The position numbers were made by a program, and so were the translations under genes. Of a DNA stretch of 64,000 nt, positions 1-9,674 are shown piece by piece. Under the pieces are notes generated by a model, which saw only the letters and a list, made by a program, of their open reading frames with translations, made no database searches and was not told where the DNA came from. The stretch's first letter is position 1; each line of letters starts with the position of its first letter. The stretch comes from RYN-230 sp963717125 (GTDB lineage Bacteria; Actinomycetota; Actinomycetes; Streptosporangiales; Streptosporangiaceae), in assembly GCA_963717125.1 (NCBI GenBank), contig CAVQVG010000017.1, positions 558,001 to 622,000 of the forward strand, in the 5' to 3' direction.

Positions 1-30
1 GCACCGGTCCGGCTAGGTATCCGGGATGAC

Positions 31-1320
31 TCAGCCCGGAGTTAAGTCGGGCATCCCGGAGGGCTCGAGGAGGCCGCGCGGGCTGGCCGCGCCGAGCCCG
101 TCCACGCCGCCGGGGCCGGGGTGCGCTGAAGCCGGCTCGCGGCGGAGCAGCAGCATCGCCGCGTCGTCGTCCAGGGCGTGGCCGACGTGCCGGAGCACAT
201 CCTGCTGCAGCCGGTCGAGCACCGCCTCCGGCTCCTGGCCGGCGGTGAGCGCCTGGTGCTCGGACAGCGGGTAGAAGTCGCCTGCCGTGTTCCGCGCTTC
301 GCTGACCCCGTCGGTGTAGAACAGCAGCTGGTCGCCGGGGCTAAACGGGAGCGTGATCACATCACGCGGGGACTCGGCCAGGTGGGCCAGGCCCAGCGGG
401 AGCCCCGGCACGGCGGGCTCGATGAACCGGCCGGTCCCGCTGGCGATGAGCAGCGGCGGCGGATGGCCGCAGCTGAGCAGCTGGATCTTGGAGCCGTCCG
501 AGCTGACCTCGGCCAGCACCGCGGTCACGAACTGCTCCGCGGTGAGCTGGCGGGACAGGCTCAGCTCGATCCGGTCCGCGATCACGGCCAGATCGGCCGC
601 GTCATGCGCGCTCTCCCGGAACGCGCCGAGCACGGCCGCCGCCGTCTTCACCGCGATCAGGCCCTTGCCCTGGACGTCACCGATGACGAGCCGGCAGCCG
701 TCCAGCGCGGGCACGACCTCGTACAGGTCACCGCCGATCTGCGCGTGCGACGTGGCCGACATGTACCGCACCGCGAGCCGGACCGAGCTCACCGCGTCCG
801 GGATGGGCCCGAGCACGACCTGCTGGGCAACTTCGGCGATCGCCCGGACCTCGGCCAGTTCCCGCGCCCGGCGGGCCCGCAGCGTGCTGGCCATGACCGC
901 GGCCACCGTCACCCCGGCCACGGTGGCGGAGTCGAACGCGTAGTTGTCCCACGAGCCGATCATCTGGTAGGCGGCCATCAGCGCGCACGACGCGAACGCC
1001 ACCGTGCCGGCTACCACCGTCTTGCGTACGCCGCCGGATACGGCCGCGAACGCCGGGCCCAGCGCCAGCAACGGCAGCAATTCCGAGCCCCGCTCGACGA
1101 ATATCGCGACGATGGCCACCGCGGCCATGATCACAAAAGGCAGCGCGTCCAGCGCGTACCGCCGGGCTGACCGCAACGGCGGTTCGGGCCCAGCACCAAC
1201 TCGCGGGACATGACCCGGCGTGCGATCCCGGCCGGCCTTGCCCCGCTTGCCCCGAATGACTCCGTGCGCTCCGAACAATCCCCTGTATCCCCGGAAAGCG
1301 ACAGTCCCCGTATCTGCCAC
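31..1320 (-). CDS. Membrane-anchored PP2C/SpoIIE-type serine phosphatase
   Basis: The 429-residue protein has an arginine-rich N-terminus, then hydrophobic membrane segments at about residues 57-150, then a SpoIIE/PP2C domain. Visible phosphatase motifs are GGDLYEV, GDVQGKG, GHPPPLL, YTDGVSEAR and the late DDAAMLLL, which carry the Asp residues that bind the metal pair. Proteins of this family dephosphorylate anti-anti-sigma factors or similar phosphoserine partners in actinomycetes; the partner here is unknown. The start is a GTG and is uncertain, because internal starts before the first membrane segment are possible. It is transcribed away from the rest and shows no link to the peptide cluster, so it probably lies outside the cluster border. 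Confidence 0.85.
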   Translation of the reverse strand: MADTGTVAFRGYRGLFGAHGVIRGKRGKAGRDRTPGHVPRVGAGPEPPLRSARRYALDALPFVIMAAVAIVAIFVERGSELLPLLALGPAFAAVSGGVRKTVVAGTVAFASCALMAAYQMIGSWDNYAFDSATVAGVTVAAVMASTLRARRARELAEVRAIAEVAQQVVLGPIPDAVSSVRLAVRYMSATSHAQIGGDLYEVVPALDGCRLVIGDVQGKGLIAVKTAAAVLGAFRESAHDAADLAVIADRIELSLSRQLTAEQFVTAVLAEVSSDGSKIQLLSCGHPPPLLIASGTGRFIEPAVPGLPLGLAHLAESPRDVITLPFSPGDQLLFYTDGVSEARNTAGDFYPLSEHQALTAGQEPEAVLDRLQQDVLRHVGHALDDDAAMLLLRREPASAHPGPGGVDGLGAASPRGLLEPSGMPDLTPG

Positions 1321-1537
1321 CTGATCCCCCCGGCCAGGTCGGCGAAAGCAACCGAAATGCTATCAGCAGTCACAACCCGCTTCTGGCAACTCCGCATCAT
1401 TCACGCGCCGGGGGACATTTTGTCTTGACGGCCCCGGCCGGCGGTGCCTGAATGAAGGCAGCTTCCAACGCTATCCATCACTTTCGCTCAGATCCGGTCA
1501 GTCACGGCCGCGGAGTGATGCCTGGGAGGAAACAGGG

Positions 1538-3930
1538 ATGAACAGGATCTCGCCAGCCGGGTTACGGCACGCTCTCGCCCTGGCCACCGCCGCGCTGCTC
1601 GGCCTGGCGTGGCTGGTCGCGGTGCCGGTGACGCACGCGGCCGCCGCCACGACCATCACCGTCAACGGCACCAGTGCGGGCCGCACGTTCGACGGGATCG
1701 GGGCGATCAGCGGGGGCGGTGGCAACAGCCGCCTGCTGACCGACTATCCGGCCGCCCAGCAGCAGCAGATCCTGGATTACCTGTTCGAGCCAGGCTACGG
1801 CGCGGATCTGCAGATCCTCAAGGTGGAGATCGGCGGGGACACCAACTCCACGGACGGCGCGGAATCCAGCATCGAGCACGCCTCGGGCGCCATCAACTGC
1901 GGCAACGGGTACGAGTGGTGGCTGATGGAGCAGGCCAAGGCGCTTGATCCAAACATCAAGCTGTACGGGCTGGCCTGGGGCGCGCCGGGCTGGCTGGGCT
2001 CCTTCTTCTCCACGGCCACGATCAATTACCTGGTCAGCTGGCTCAACTGTGCCAAATCTCACAACCTGACCATCAACTACCTCGGCGGCTGGAACGAGCG
2101 CGGCTACAACATCTCCTGGTATGAGCAACTGCGTTCCACGCTGAACGCCGACGGCTACTCCGGCGTGCAGATCGTCGGGGCGGACAGCGACTGGAGCATC
2201 GCCACCGACATCGCGGACAACCCCACGTTCGCCAACGCGGTCTCGATCATCGGGGTGCACTACCCGTGCACGGGCGGTGACGGCGGGTCCGCCGACAGTT
2301 GCCCGGCCAACTCGACGGCCGAGGGCACCGGCAAGCCGCTGTGGGCCAGCGAGAACGGCTCGCAGGACCTGAACTCGGGCGCGCCCGCGCTGATCCGCTC
2401 CATCACCCGCGGCTACGTGGACGCCGAGATGACCGCGTACATCAACTGGCCGCTGATCGCCGCCATCTACCCGAACCTGCCCTACAACACGGACGGGCTG
2501 ATCCTGGCCAACCAGCCGTGGTCCGGCGCGTACGGCGTGGGCGAGAGCCTGTGGGCCACCGCGCAGGTCACCCAGTTCACGGCGCCCGGCTGGCAGTTCC
2601 TCAACTCCGGCTCGGGCTACCTCGGCGGCAGCGAGCCCAACGGCAGCTACGTCTCGCTCAAGTCAACCGACGGCACCGACTACTCCACGATCATCGAGAG
2701 CACCACCGCCTCGGCCGCGCAGACGGTCACGGTCAACGTGTCCGGCGGCCTGTCCACCGGCACCGTGCACGTGTGGGCGACCGACGTCAACACGCCCGGG
2801 TCCGGGCCGCAGTTCGCCCAGCAGGCCAGCATCACCCCGGTGAACGGTTCATACTCACTGACCGTGCAGCCGGGCTACATCTACACGCTGACGACCACCA
2901 CCGGGCAGGGCAGGGGCACCGCGGCCAGCCCGGCGCAGAGCACACTGAGCCTGCCCTACTCGGACTCGTTTGACGGCGACACCGTGGGCCAGCAGCCCAG
3001 GTACCTGTCCCAGATGCAAGGCGCGTTCGAGGTTGAGCCGTGCGCAGGCGGCCGATCCGGCCAGTGTGTCCAGCAACAAGCGGGCGTTCAGCCAATTGAA
3101 TGGGACAACAATGCCACCCCATACACGATTGGGGGCAATCTCAGCTGGGCCAATTACACGGTGTCCGCGGACGCGCTGATGTCCTCAGCGGGTGCGGTGC
3201 AACTGCTCGGCCGGCCGGCGCCCAGGACGCGTTCAGCCCGGCCAACATCAACGATTACTACCTCCAGCTGAGCAATACCGGCGCCTGGTCGATCGTGCGG
3301 AACAGCAAGAGTGGCGGCCTGACCACGCTGGCCAGTGGCACGGTGACCGCGCCCGGCACCGGGACCTGGCAGCACCTGGCGCTGACCTTCAACGGCCACT
3401 CGATCTCCGCGGCGATCAACGGGACCACCGTGGGTACGGTCACCGACTCGTCGTATGCGTCTGGCCTGGTCGGCCTGGGCACCTCCGGTTACCAGACCGA
3501 CCAGTTCGACAACCTGTCCGTCACCCTGGTCGGCTCGGCCACCCCCACCGGGCCGATCGTGGCGGGTGACGACACCGCCGACTGCGTGGACGCCAACGGC
3601 GGGTCGAGCGCCAACGGCACCAAGGTGCAGATGTGGCCGTGCAACGGCAGCGCCAGCTCGCAGTCCTGGACCATGGCCAGCAACGGCACCGTGCAGATCA
3701 ACGGCAACTGCCTGGACATCACCGGCGCCAGCGACAGCAACGGCACGCTGATCGAGGAGTGGGCCTGCAACGGCGGGGCCAACCAGCAGTGGCTGGCGGT
3801 GAACGGCGAGCTGGTGAACCCGGCCTCCGGCAGGTGCCTCGACGATCCGGCGTTCAACACCGCTGAAGGGACCCAGCTCGACCTGTGGGCCTGCAACGGC
3901 GGGTCGAACCAGCAGTGGTCGGTGCCCTAA
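1538..3930 (+). pseudogene. Secreted GH59-like galactosidase with C-terminal ricin-type lectin domain, frameshifted
   Basis: A signal peptide (residues 1-35, hydrophobic core then a THAAAA cleavage region) precedes a GH59/galactocerebrosidase-like catalytic domain. Probable acid/base is Glu187 in GGWNERG and probable nucleophile is Glu272 in WASENGS. A laminin-G-like beta domain follows, then a ricin-B-like domain with QxW repeats (NQQW twice) at the end. The first frame stops at 3271; the continuation is in another frame that ends at 3930. One G appears to be missing near 3211-3217: restoring it joins LLGR to AGAQDAFSP and gives an uninterrupted protein of about 797 residues. Function would be extracellular galactoside hydrolysis. 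The break may be a sequencing error or a true null allele. Confidence 0.8.
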
Positions 3931-3941
3931 CCGTATCCGCC

Positions 3942-3979
3942 CCCTCCGGTGCCGCCGCGACTGCGGCGGCGCCGGAGGG
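3942..3979 (+). terminator. Hairpin terminator after the GH59-like gene
   Basis: Seventeen-base arms (3942-3958 and 3963-3979) pair with one G-T wobble around a four-base loop, 12 bases after the stop codon. There is no U-tract, as is usual in GC-rich actinomycetes. Confidence 0.65.
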
Positions 3980-4136
3980 CGGCGGCGGCTCCGGCGGTAC
4001 GGGGAGGGTGGACAGGCATTCCGCGGGCTAGCAAGATTTGACGTGAGAACGCAGCGGGAACGGCGGATCCGGACGGGGAATGACGCGGTGTAGGCACCGC
4101 AGCCATTTGGGTCACGTCTCGGGGCTCGGGGGAAAT

Positions 4137-5168
4137 ATGACTGACCGTCAGCACGGGTCCAGCGATTCCGGGCTAGGCGAATGGCTGGTCCCCGGGCCCG
4201 TCGGGATCGTGCCGGATTCGGTGGTCATGGTCCCCGTCGATGCGCTGTCGGTCGCCGGGTCACCGCGGCTCTCGGGAAGCAGTGAAGACCATGTACAGGT
4301 GCTGGCCGAGGTGCCGGAGGAGCTGCCGCCGATTATCGTGCACCAGGCCACGATGCGGGTTATCGATGGGGTGCACCGGTTACACGCCGCCAAGCTCCGG
4401 CAGCAGGACCAGGTTGCCGTCCGGTTCTTTTCTGGCGCCGAGGACGACGCCTTCGTCATCGCGGTCACGGCGAATGTCAAGCACGGGCTGCCGCTGTCGC
4501 TGGCTGACCGTGAGGCGGCGGCGGCCCGGATCGTCCAGTCCCACGGGCAGTGGTCAAACCGGATGATCGCGTCGGTCACCGGGCTATCGCCACGGACGAT
4601 CGCACAGATACGCACCCGGCAGGACGCGAAGTCGCCGCGGGTCACGGTCAGGATCGGCCAGGACGGCCGGGTCCGCCCGGTGGATGGCTCCGCCCGGCGC
4701 CTGCTGGCCTCGGAATTGATGACTGAAGACCCGGGCCTGTCCCTGCGCGAAGTGGCCCGGGCCGCCGGGATCTCGCCCGAGACCGCCCGGGATGTGCGGA
4801 ACCGGCTGGTCCGTGGCGAGGACCCGGTCGCCCGGCGGTCCGCGCTGGACCCCGGCCGGACCAGTGCGGCCAGGCAGCCACTGGACAAGCCCGCGGCCAG
4901 TTTCGAGCTCAGCCGGGCCTCGGCGGAGCACCTGGCCGAGATCGTGCAGCGGCTCAAGGCGGATCCCGCGGTCCGGTTCACCGAGACGGGGCGGGCCCTG
5001 CTCAGGTTGCTGCACGTTCATCTGATCGAGGTCAAGGATTGGGACAGAATCGGCGAGAGTGTCCCAGTGCACTGCAGCCCCTTAATTGCGCAGCTGGCGA
5101 AAGAGTGTGCCCAGATGTGGGTCGAATTGGCAGATCACGCGGAACGCAAGGTGGGTGACGGTACGTAG
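4137..5168 (+). CDS. StrR/Bbr-like cluster-specific transcriptional activator, copy 1
   Basis: This 343-residue protein has a ParB/Spo0J-like N-terminal domain (PPIIVHQATMRVIDGVHRLHAA, with the run HGLPLSLADR after it) and two helix-turn-helix segments. The first is around NRMIASVTGLSPRTIAQIR, the second around LSLREVARAAGISPETARDV. This is the layout of StrR (streptomycin), Bbr (balhimycin), Tei15* (teicoplanin) and Dbv4 (A40926), which bind GTCCAR-N17-YTGGAC-type operators and activate biosynthesis genes. The ATG at 4137 was chosen because GGGGGAA lies just upstream and the family homology starts soon after; the longer frame from 4080 lacks such a site. Copy 2 lies downstream on the same strand. 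It probably marks the left edge of the biosynthetic cluster. Confidence 0.88.
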   Translation: MTDRQHGSSDSGLGEWLVPGPVGIVPDSVVMVPVDALSVAGSPRLSGSSEDHVQVLAEVPEELPPIIVHQATMRVIDGVHRLHAAKLRQQDQVAVRFFSGAEDDAFVIAVTANVKHGLPLSLADREAAAARIVQSHGQWSNRMIASVTGLSPRTIAQIRTRQDAKSPRVTVRIGQDGRVRPVDGSARRLLASELMTEDPGLSLREVARAAGISPETARDVRNRLVRGEDPVARRSALDPGRTSAARQPLDKPAASFELSRASAEHLAEIVQRLKADPAVRFTETGRALLRLLHVHLIEVKDWDRIGESVPVHCSPLIAQLAKECAQMWVELADHAERKVGDGT

Positions 5169-5762
5169 TGACTGGCGGGGCTTGTGGTCCATGGCCGGTG
5201 CCGCATGTCAATAAGGCAACGAGCCTACCGGACGGCTGGCGGTGCCTAATGGATGTCCAAGTGCCGTATGTGCCCAGTTGGACCGATCACCCTACCGGCC
5301 CGTTACATTACTTTTCCTGAACGCTTCCTTAGCCTTTCCGGGTGCCGGGTCTGCTGCGATGTAACCGCGCCGAAACCGGTAGTAGGGCAGTCTGGAGGAA
5401 GGTCTCGCCCCGACCTGCCGTCCCGCCCGTTTCCGCCCCGTCCCGGTCCGCCTGGCCCGGTCCGCGTGGCCAGGGCTGACCGGGCCGGGCGGCGGACCGT
5501 TCCTGGTGCCCGCATGTCCAGATCAGCGTCCCGCAGGATGGACAGTCGACGCTTCGGTGAGCAAGATTAGCTGTCAACGGGATATAAGGGGCACATCCAG
5601 CCGGGCACAGCGAAGATCACGTAGGGCGAGGTACCAGCAGTCATTAGAGTCTCGACCGCGCTTGCGCTTCAGGCCGGCGTCTTCTCGTGCGGGCAGACAC
5701 TCTGCGGGGCTGTGGCCTTCCTTCCTGCTGCCGGCTGGACCAACATGCGGGGAACGGAAGAC
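5169..5762. other. Intergenic region between the two StrR-like genes
   Basis: No credible coding frame was seen in these 594 bases. They hold a perfect StrR/Bbr-type operator at 5255-5283 and the leader of the second regulator gene. A weaker look-alike (GTCCA-N18-TGGAC, one base too short) lies at 5516-5543. Confidence 0.6.
5255..5283 (+). promoter_or_regulatory. StrR/Bbr-type operator upstream of regulator copy 2
   Basis: GTCCAA (5255-5260), 17 bases, TTGGAC (5278-5283): an exact match to the GTCCAR-N17-YTGGAC pattern known for Bbr-like activators. It sits between the two regulator genes, about 480 bases before the second start, suggesting that one StrR-like protein controls the other or itself. 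Confidence 0.75.
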
Positions 5763-6881
5763 ATGACTGTCCAGGCTCAGGATTTGGTTCGTACGCAGGC
5801 AAGAAACTTACCAGTCGCCGGGCAGGGAGACAGCGAGCCAGTTCCAGTGCTGATGCTCGCTATCAGCTCCCTTTCGGTAATTGATTCACCGCGCATCTCG
5901 GGGGAGAGCGAAGAACATGTGCACGTACTAGCTGAAGCGCAAGCGCAGCTTCCGCCGATTATCGTGCACCGCGCGACGATGCGTGTTATCGATGGAGCTC
6001 ACCGGCTGCGCGCGGCCAAGCTCCGGGGCGATGAGGAGATTGCCGCGCGCTTCTTTTCCGGGAGCGAGGCTGATGCCTTTGTCCTGGCGGTGAAATCAAA
6101 CATCAAACACGGGCTCCCGCTCTCGCTGGGGGAGCGTGTGGCCGCCGCGGAACGGATCATCCAATCGCACCCGCAATGGTCAGACCGGATGATCGCCTCG
6201 GTCACCGGCCTGGCGTCAAAGACGATTGCGGACATCCGGACGCGGCAGACCGGCGATGCTGTCCAGGTGACGACCCGGATAGGCCAGGATGGCCGGATCC
6301 GGCCGGTTGACGGCGCCCGTGGTCGGGTGCTCGCGTCAACAATTTTATCGGCCAATCCTGAGCTTTCGCTGCGCCGGGTGGCACACGCCGCCGGGATCTC
6401 ACCGGAAACAGTGCGCGATGTCCGGAACCGGCTGCGGCGGGGCGAGGACCCGGTACCCAGCAGATACGACAGAAAGCCGCCCGGCCACGGCACCCAGCCA
6501 GCGCGCCCGCCGCTGCACCCGGAGCGCCCGCCGCCCAAAGCCGAGGGCCCGCCGCCCAAAGCCGAGGGCCCGCCGCCCAAAGCGGAGCGCCCGCAACTCG
6601 TGAACAATGCCTTTCCCGGGGCCAGCCGGGCGTCAGCCGGCAGCGCGACGGCGGTCATGGAGCGTCTCCGGGCAGATCCCGCGCTCCGGCTCACCGAGAC
6701 CGGGCGCATCCTGCTCCGCCTGCTGCACGCCCACCTGGCGGAGACGGATAAATGGGATCGGATCGTGGAGAACGTCCCGGCGCACTGCGGCGGCATCATC
6801 GCCCAGCTGGCCAGGGAGTGCGCCCAGCTGTGGGAAGAATTCGCTGATCAGGTCGAGCGCAATGTGACGAACGTTTCTTAA
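5763..6881 (+). CDS. StrR/Bbr-like cluster-specific transcriptional activator, copy 2
   Basis: This 372-residue paralogue of the upstream regulator has the same ParB-like domain (PPIIVHRATMRVIDGAHRLRAA, HGLPLSLGER) and both helix-turn-helix segments (SDRMIASVTGLASKTIADIR; LSLRRVAHAAGISPETVRDV). It differs by a proline-rich linker after the second HTH, where a 21-base unit encoding PPPKAEG is repeated three times. The C-terminal dimerisation-like region (LLRLLHAHLAE, IIAQLARECAQLWEE) matches copy 1. The ATG at 5763 follows GGAACGGAAG; upstream in-frame starts at 5712 and 5745 are possible. Role: DNA-binding activator of the peptide cluster, inferred from family and from operator sites in this window. 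Confidence 0.86.
   Translation: MTVQAQDLVRTQARNLPVAGQGDSEPVPVLMLAISSLSVIDSPRISGESEEHVHVLAEAQAQLPPIIVHRATMRVIDGAHRLRAAKLRGDEEIAARFFSGSEADAFVLAVKSNIKHGLPLSLGERVAAAERIIQSHPQWSDRMIASVTGLASKTIADIRTRQTGDAVQVTTRIGQDGRIRPVDGARGRVLASTILSANPELSLRRVAHAAGISPETVRDVRNRLRRGEDPVPSRYDRKPPGHGTQPARPPLHPERPPPKAEGPPPKAEGPPPKAERPQLVNNAFPGASRASAGSATAVMERLRADPALRLTETGRILLRLLHAHLAETDKWDRIVENVPAHCGGIIAQLARECAQLWEEFADQVERNVTNVS
6528..6590 (+). repeat. 21-bp tandem repeat, three copies, inside regulator copy 2
   Basis: Three consecutive 21-base units encode Pro-Pro-Pro-Lys-Ala-Glu-Gly/Arg in the interdomain linker. The first two are identical and the third differs near its end. Copy 1 of the regulator lacks this repeat. 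Confidence 0.85.
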
Positions 6882-8263
6882 CGCCCGGGCCCGGCCGGTG
6901 GCGTCAGCCGGCCCGTGGGGTCAGCCGGCCGGCGACTCCACGGCAGGCGGCGGCCGGAACGGACCCGCCCAGCCTCGGCCGTGATGAACGCCGCCAGCCG
7001 GGCGATCCCGTCGGCCACATCGTCCGGCGGCAGGTAACTGGACGACACCCGAAGCTGATGGCGGCCGCCGTCACCGACGAAGAAGGCATCCATTGGTGTC
7101 CACAGCACGCCGTATTCGCGGGCGGAACGCTCCAGCGCCGCCTGGTCCGCAGCGAACGGCACCGTCAGCACGGTGAAGAATCCCCCATCCGGGTAGTTCC
7201 AGCCGACATCCAGCTCGGCACGCACCGGGACCGGGAAGTGCCGGTCGAGTTCGGCCAGCACGATGCGCAGGTTGGCGCGGTAGAACTCAATGGCCGGGTG
7301 GTTTGCCGCGCGCAGGCGGCAGCCGTGCTGGACCAGCATCCCGCCGATCACTGCCTGGCTGAGCGACGGGGTATTCACCGTGATCATGCTCTTGACCTTG
7401 GCCAGTTCGTCGGCCAGCAGGCTCACCTGGCCATCGCAGCCGGCCACCGGCTGGTCGGCCAGGACGTAACCCAGCCGGGCGCCCGGAAAGCAGGTCTTCG
7501 CGAAGGAGCCGAGGTAGACCACCACCCCGGACCGGTCCAGCGCCTTCAGCGTCGGCCTGGGTGCTGCCTCCCGGGTGAAGAAGCCGTACGGATTGTCCTC
7601 GATGATCAGCAGGTGCTCGGCCGCGGCTACCTCGAGCAATTCCTGCCGGGCCGGGACGGTCATGCTGGCACCCGAGGGGTTGGCGAAGTCCGGGACCACG
7701 TACAGGGCGCGCGGCCGCTGGCCCGCCGCGCGGGCCTGCCGCGCCGCGCGGCGCACCGCGGCGGGGTCCGGGCCTGCCGGGCCCTCGGCCACGCCGATCA
7801 CCTCGACATCGAGCAGCCGGGCCGCCCCGGTGATGCCGATGTAACAGGGCGAACTGGCCAGCAGCACGTCCGCCGGCTCGGCCATGAGGGCGCGGAGCAG
7901 CAGGAACATCCCTTCCTGCGCGCCCACGGTGACCACGACCGACTCCGGTGTCACCAAGATGCCTTCATCGTTCGCCACTGTCTCCGCGATCAGGCCGTGG
8001 ATCTGCCCTTTCGTCCGGCCGTACTGGAACAGGGCGGCCCGCACCTGCGCCTCGGTCCAGCCGGACCGCCGCAGGTAGCTGGTGTAGCTGTCGAAGTACT
8101 CGGCGATGCAGGCCGGGTCGAATAACCCGTCGAACGGGCGGCCGGGCGCGAAGGACACCGCGTCCGGGAACCGCGCGGTGACCTCGTTGAGGAAGTTCAT
8201 CGTGTCCAGGATCGGGTCGGCGACGGAACCGTGCAGATCGGTCAGCGCGAGCCGGTGTGCCAT
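6878..8263 (-). CDS. hpgT: 4-Hydroxyphenylglycine aminotransferase (HpgT-like, PLP-dependent)
   Basis: A 461-residue class I/II (MocR-type fold) aminotransferase. PLP-site residues are visible: Asn195 in PDFANPSG, Asp223 and Tyr226 in EDNPYG, and the Schiff-base Lys256 in GSFAKTCFPGARLGY. The N-terminus (LHGSVADPILDTMNFLNEV) resembles HpgT of glycopeptide clusters, which converts 4-hydroxyphenylglyoxylate to L-4-hydroxyphenylglycine using tyrosine as amino donor. It starts right after the stop of the minus-strand HmaS paralogue; its Shine-Dalgarno AGGAGA overlaps that stop, so the two are translationally linked. It converges with, and overlaps by four bases, the end of regulator copy 2. The hydroxymandelate oxidase that should act before it is not in this window. 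Confidence 0.87.
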   Translation of the reverse strand: MAHRLALTDLHGSVADPILDTMNFLNEVTARFPDAVSFAPGRPFDGLFDPACIAEYFDSYTSYLRRSGWTEAQVRAALFQYGRTKGQIHGLIAETVANDEGILVTPESVVVTVGAQEGMFLLLRALMAEPADVLLASSPCYIGITGAARLLDVEVIGVAEGPAGPDPAAVRRAARQARAAGQRPRALYVVPDFANPSGASMTVPARQELLEVAAAEHLLIIEDNPYGFFTREAAPRPTLKALDRSGVVVYLGSFAKTCFPGARLGYVLADQPVAGCDGQVSLLADELAKVKSMITVNTPSLSQAVIGGMLVQHGCRLRAANHPAIEFYRANLRIVLAELDRHFPVPVRAELDVGWNYPDGGFFTVLTVPFAADQAALERSAREYGVLWTPMDAFFVGDGGRHQLRVSSSYLPPDDVADGIARLAAFITAEAGRVRSGRRLPWSRRPADPTGRLTPPAGPGR

Positions 8264-8272
8264 GATCTTCTC

Positions 8273-9325
8273 CTAACCCTGACCGGGCGCGGCGGCGCAG
8301 AGGGCCGGGGCCTCGTGCGCGCCGAAGCTGAGCGCGCCGCGCCGCTCCACCAGTTGGTAGCCGAAGGTGCGCCTGGTGTGCTGGGAGCCGGCGAAGGCCT
8401 GGAACATCAGCCCCCAGCAGTCCCGGTCGGCCAGCACGCCGAGTTCGCGCAGCGTGTCCAGGGGGACGCCGGGCCCGACCCGGGCTGGCAGCGCGTCGTA
8501 GTAGCTGTCCGGCAGGGCCGGGAAACTGACGCCGCGGCGGGCGCAGCCGCGGATCGCGGCGAAGATGTCTGGCGTACGGAAGGCGATCCGCTGGATGCCC
8601 GGCCCGCCGTGCGCGGCGAGGAAGTCGGTGACCTGGCCCGGGTCGCTGCCGGTCACGGGCTCGAGCAGGCTGAGCGTGACCGTGCCGCTGGGGCTCTGCA
8701 GCACCTTCGAGTTCAGCGTCTGCCCGCCGGCCCTGATCCGCTCGGCGAACGTCCGGCTGAAGCCGAAGACGTCGTGGTAGGCCCGGGCGGCCGCGGCCAG
8801 CCCGCCCGGCTCCAGGCAGACAGTGATGTGATCGATGCCCAGCAGCCGGGCGGGATGCGCACTCCCCGCGGCCGGCCCGGGGGCAGCCGCGGTCTCGGTG
8901 CTCAGCCCCGGGGCGAACGGGCCAGCCGGGTCGCGCCGGGTGACGAACCGGTGCGCGACGTCCCCGAACCCGCGCACCGTGACTCCGGCCACGTCCGGGC
9001 CGGACGCGGGGCTGGCCGGCGCGGCGCCGCGCCGCACGGCAGCAGCCAGGCAGGCTTGGCCGTCAGCCACGCTGAACGCGATCACGGCCGGGCCGTCGCC
9101 GTGCCGCGCGACGTACCGGGCGGGCGGATGGCCCGGATCGTCGGCCGACGTGAACAGGATCCTGATCGCGGCGTGCCGGGTCAGCACCGAGCGGTAGCCG
9201 GGTTGCCGCGACCGGGGGCCGCTGCGCCCGCAGACGGTGAAGCCGTAACCGTCGCACAGTTCGGCAGCTGACTCCTCGGCATCGGCGACATAGAATTCGA
9301 TGTGATCTATTCCCTCAATCTTCAT
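8273..9325 (-). CDS. Degenerate 4-hydroxymandelate synthase paralogue lacking two metal ligands
   Basis: A 350-residue vicinal-oxygen-chelate protein with the two-domain HmaS/HPPD layout. In the family an Fe(II) is held by His-His-Glu. Here the first ligand is kept (His166 in GIDHITV), but the second is Arg246 (GIQRIAF instead of GVQHxAF) and the third is Gln324 (FGYQLVERRG instead of FFYEVIERRG). The usual C-terminal NNIKALYEA segment is also lost. The frame is otherwise intact with normal codon use, so the protein is likely made but unlikely to be a normal Fe dioxygenase. The ATG at 9325 was chosen because homology begins there (MKIEGIDHIEFYV); the open frame extends much further upstream without family similarity. 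It is co-directional and coupled with the aminotransferase. Confidence 0.82.
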   Translation of the reverse strand: MKIEGIDHIEFYVADAEESAAELCDGYGFTVCGRSGPRSRQPGYRSVLTRHAAIRILFTSADDPGHPPARYVARHGDGPAVIAFSVADGQACLAAAVRRGAAPASPASGPDVAGVTVRGFGDVAHRFVTRRDPAGPFAPGLSTETAAAPGPAAGSAHPARLLGIDHITVCLEPGGLAAAARAYHDVFGFSRTFAERIRAGGQTLNSKVLQSPSGTVTLSLLEPVTGSDPGQVTDFLAAHGGPGIQRIAFRTPDIFAAIRGCARRGVSFPALPDSYYDALPARVGPGVPLDTLRELGVLADRDCWGLMFQAFAGSQHTRRTFGYQLVERRGALSFGAHEAPALCAAAPGQG

Positions 9326-9674
9326 CCAGGCCCCCAGGGTGGGCTTGATAGAGGTGCTGGGACGATCCCGCATAAAGGCTGGCGCAGGCTGGCGTGTACC
9401 GATCCTACGTTGATCGCCAGTCAGCAGCCAGCCGGATTTGATTGGCCAGACTGGACAGTGGCCTGCGTTGCCGGGCCAACCATTGTCCGATAGCCTTCCA
9501 GCGAAAGACCGGCCAAAGTGGCGATCGGCTAAAGACTGGGTGACCTGGGGTGAAGCCGTCTGGGTCCCTTTCTGGCGGGCCATCCCGGGCTGGCGATTCA
9601 CCGGCCACCAGCAGGCGTTATGTATATTGCGGGGGTAACTTTGCCCACTGCGGATTATTGACGGTGAGGGCGGC
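9326..9674. other. Divergent intergenic region
   Basis: These 349 bases separate the minus-strand hmaS-like/hpgT pair from the plus-strand antiporter/hmaS pair and should hold both promoters. No gene and no StrR-type operator was found. An AT-rich TATATT at about 9620 could be a -10 element, but no convincing -35 partner was found. Confidence 0.5.

Noticed and set aside
5516..5543. Second StrR operator upstream of regulator copy 2
   Set aside because: GTCCA and TGGAC are 18 apart instead of 19 and the inner base is A instead of C/T, so the phase is wrong.
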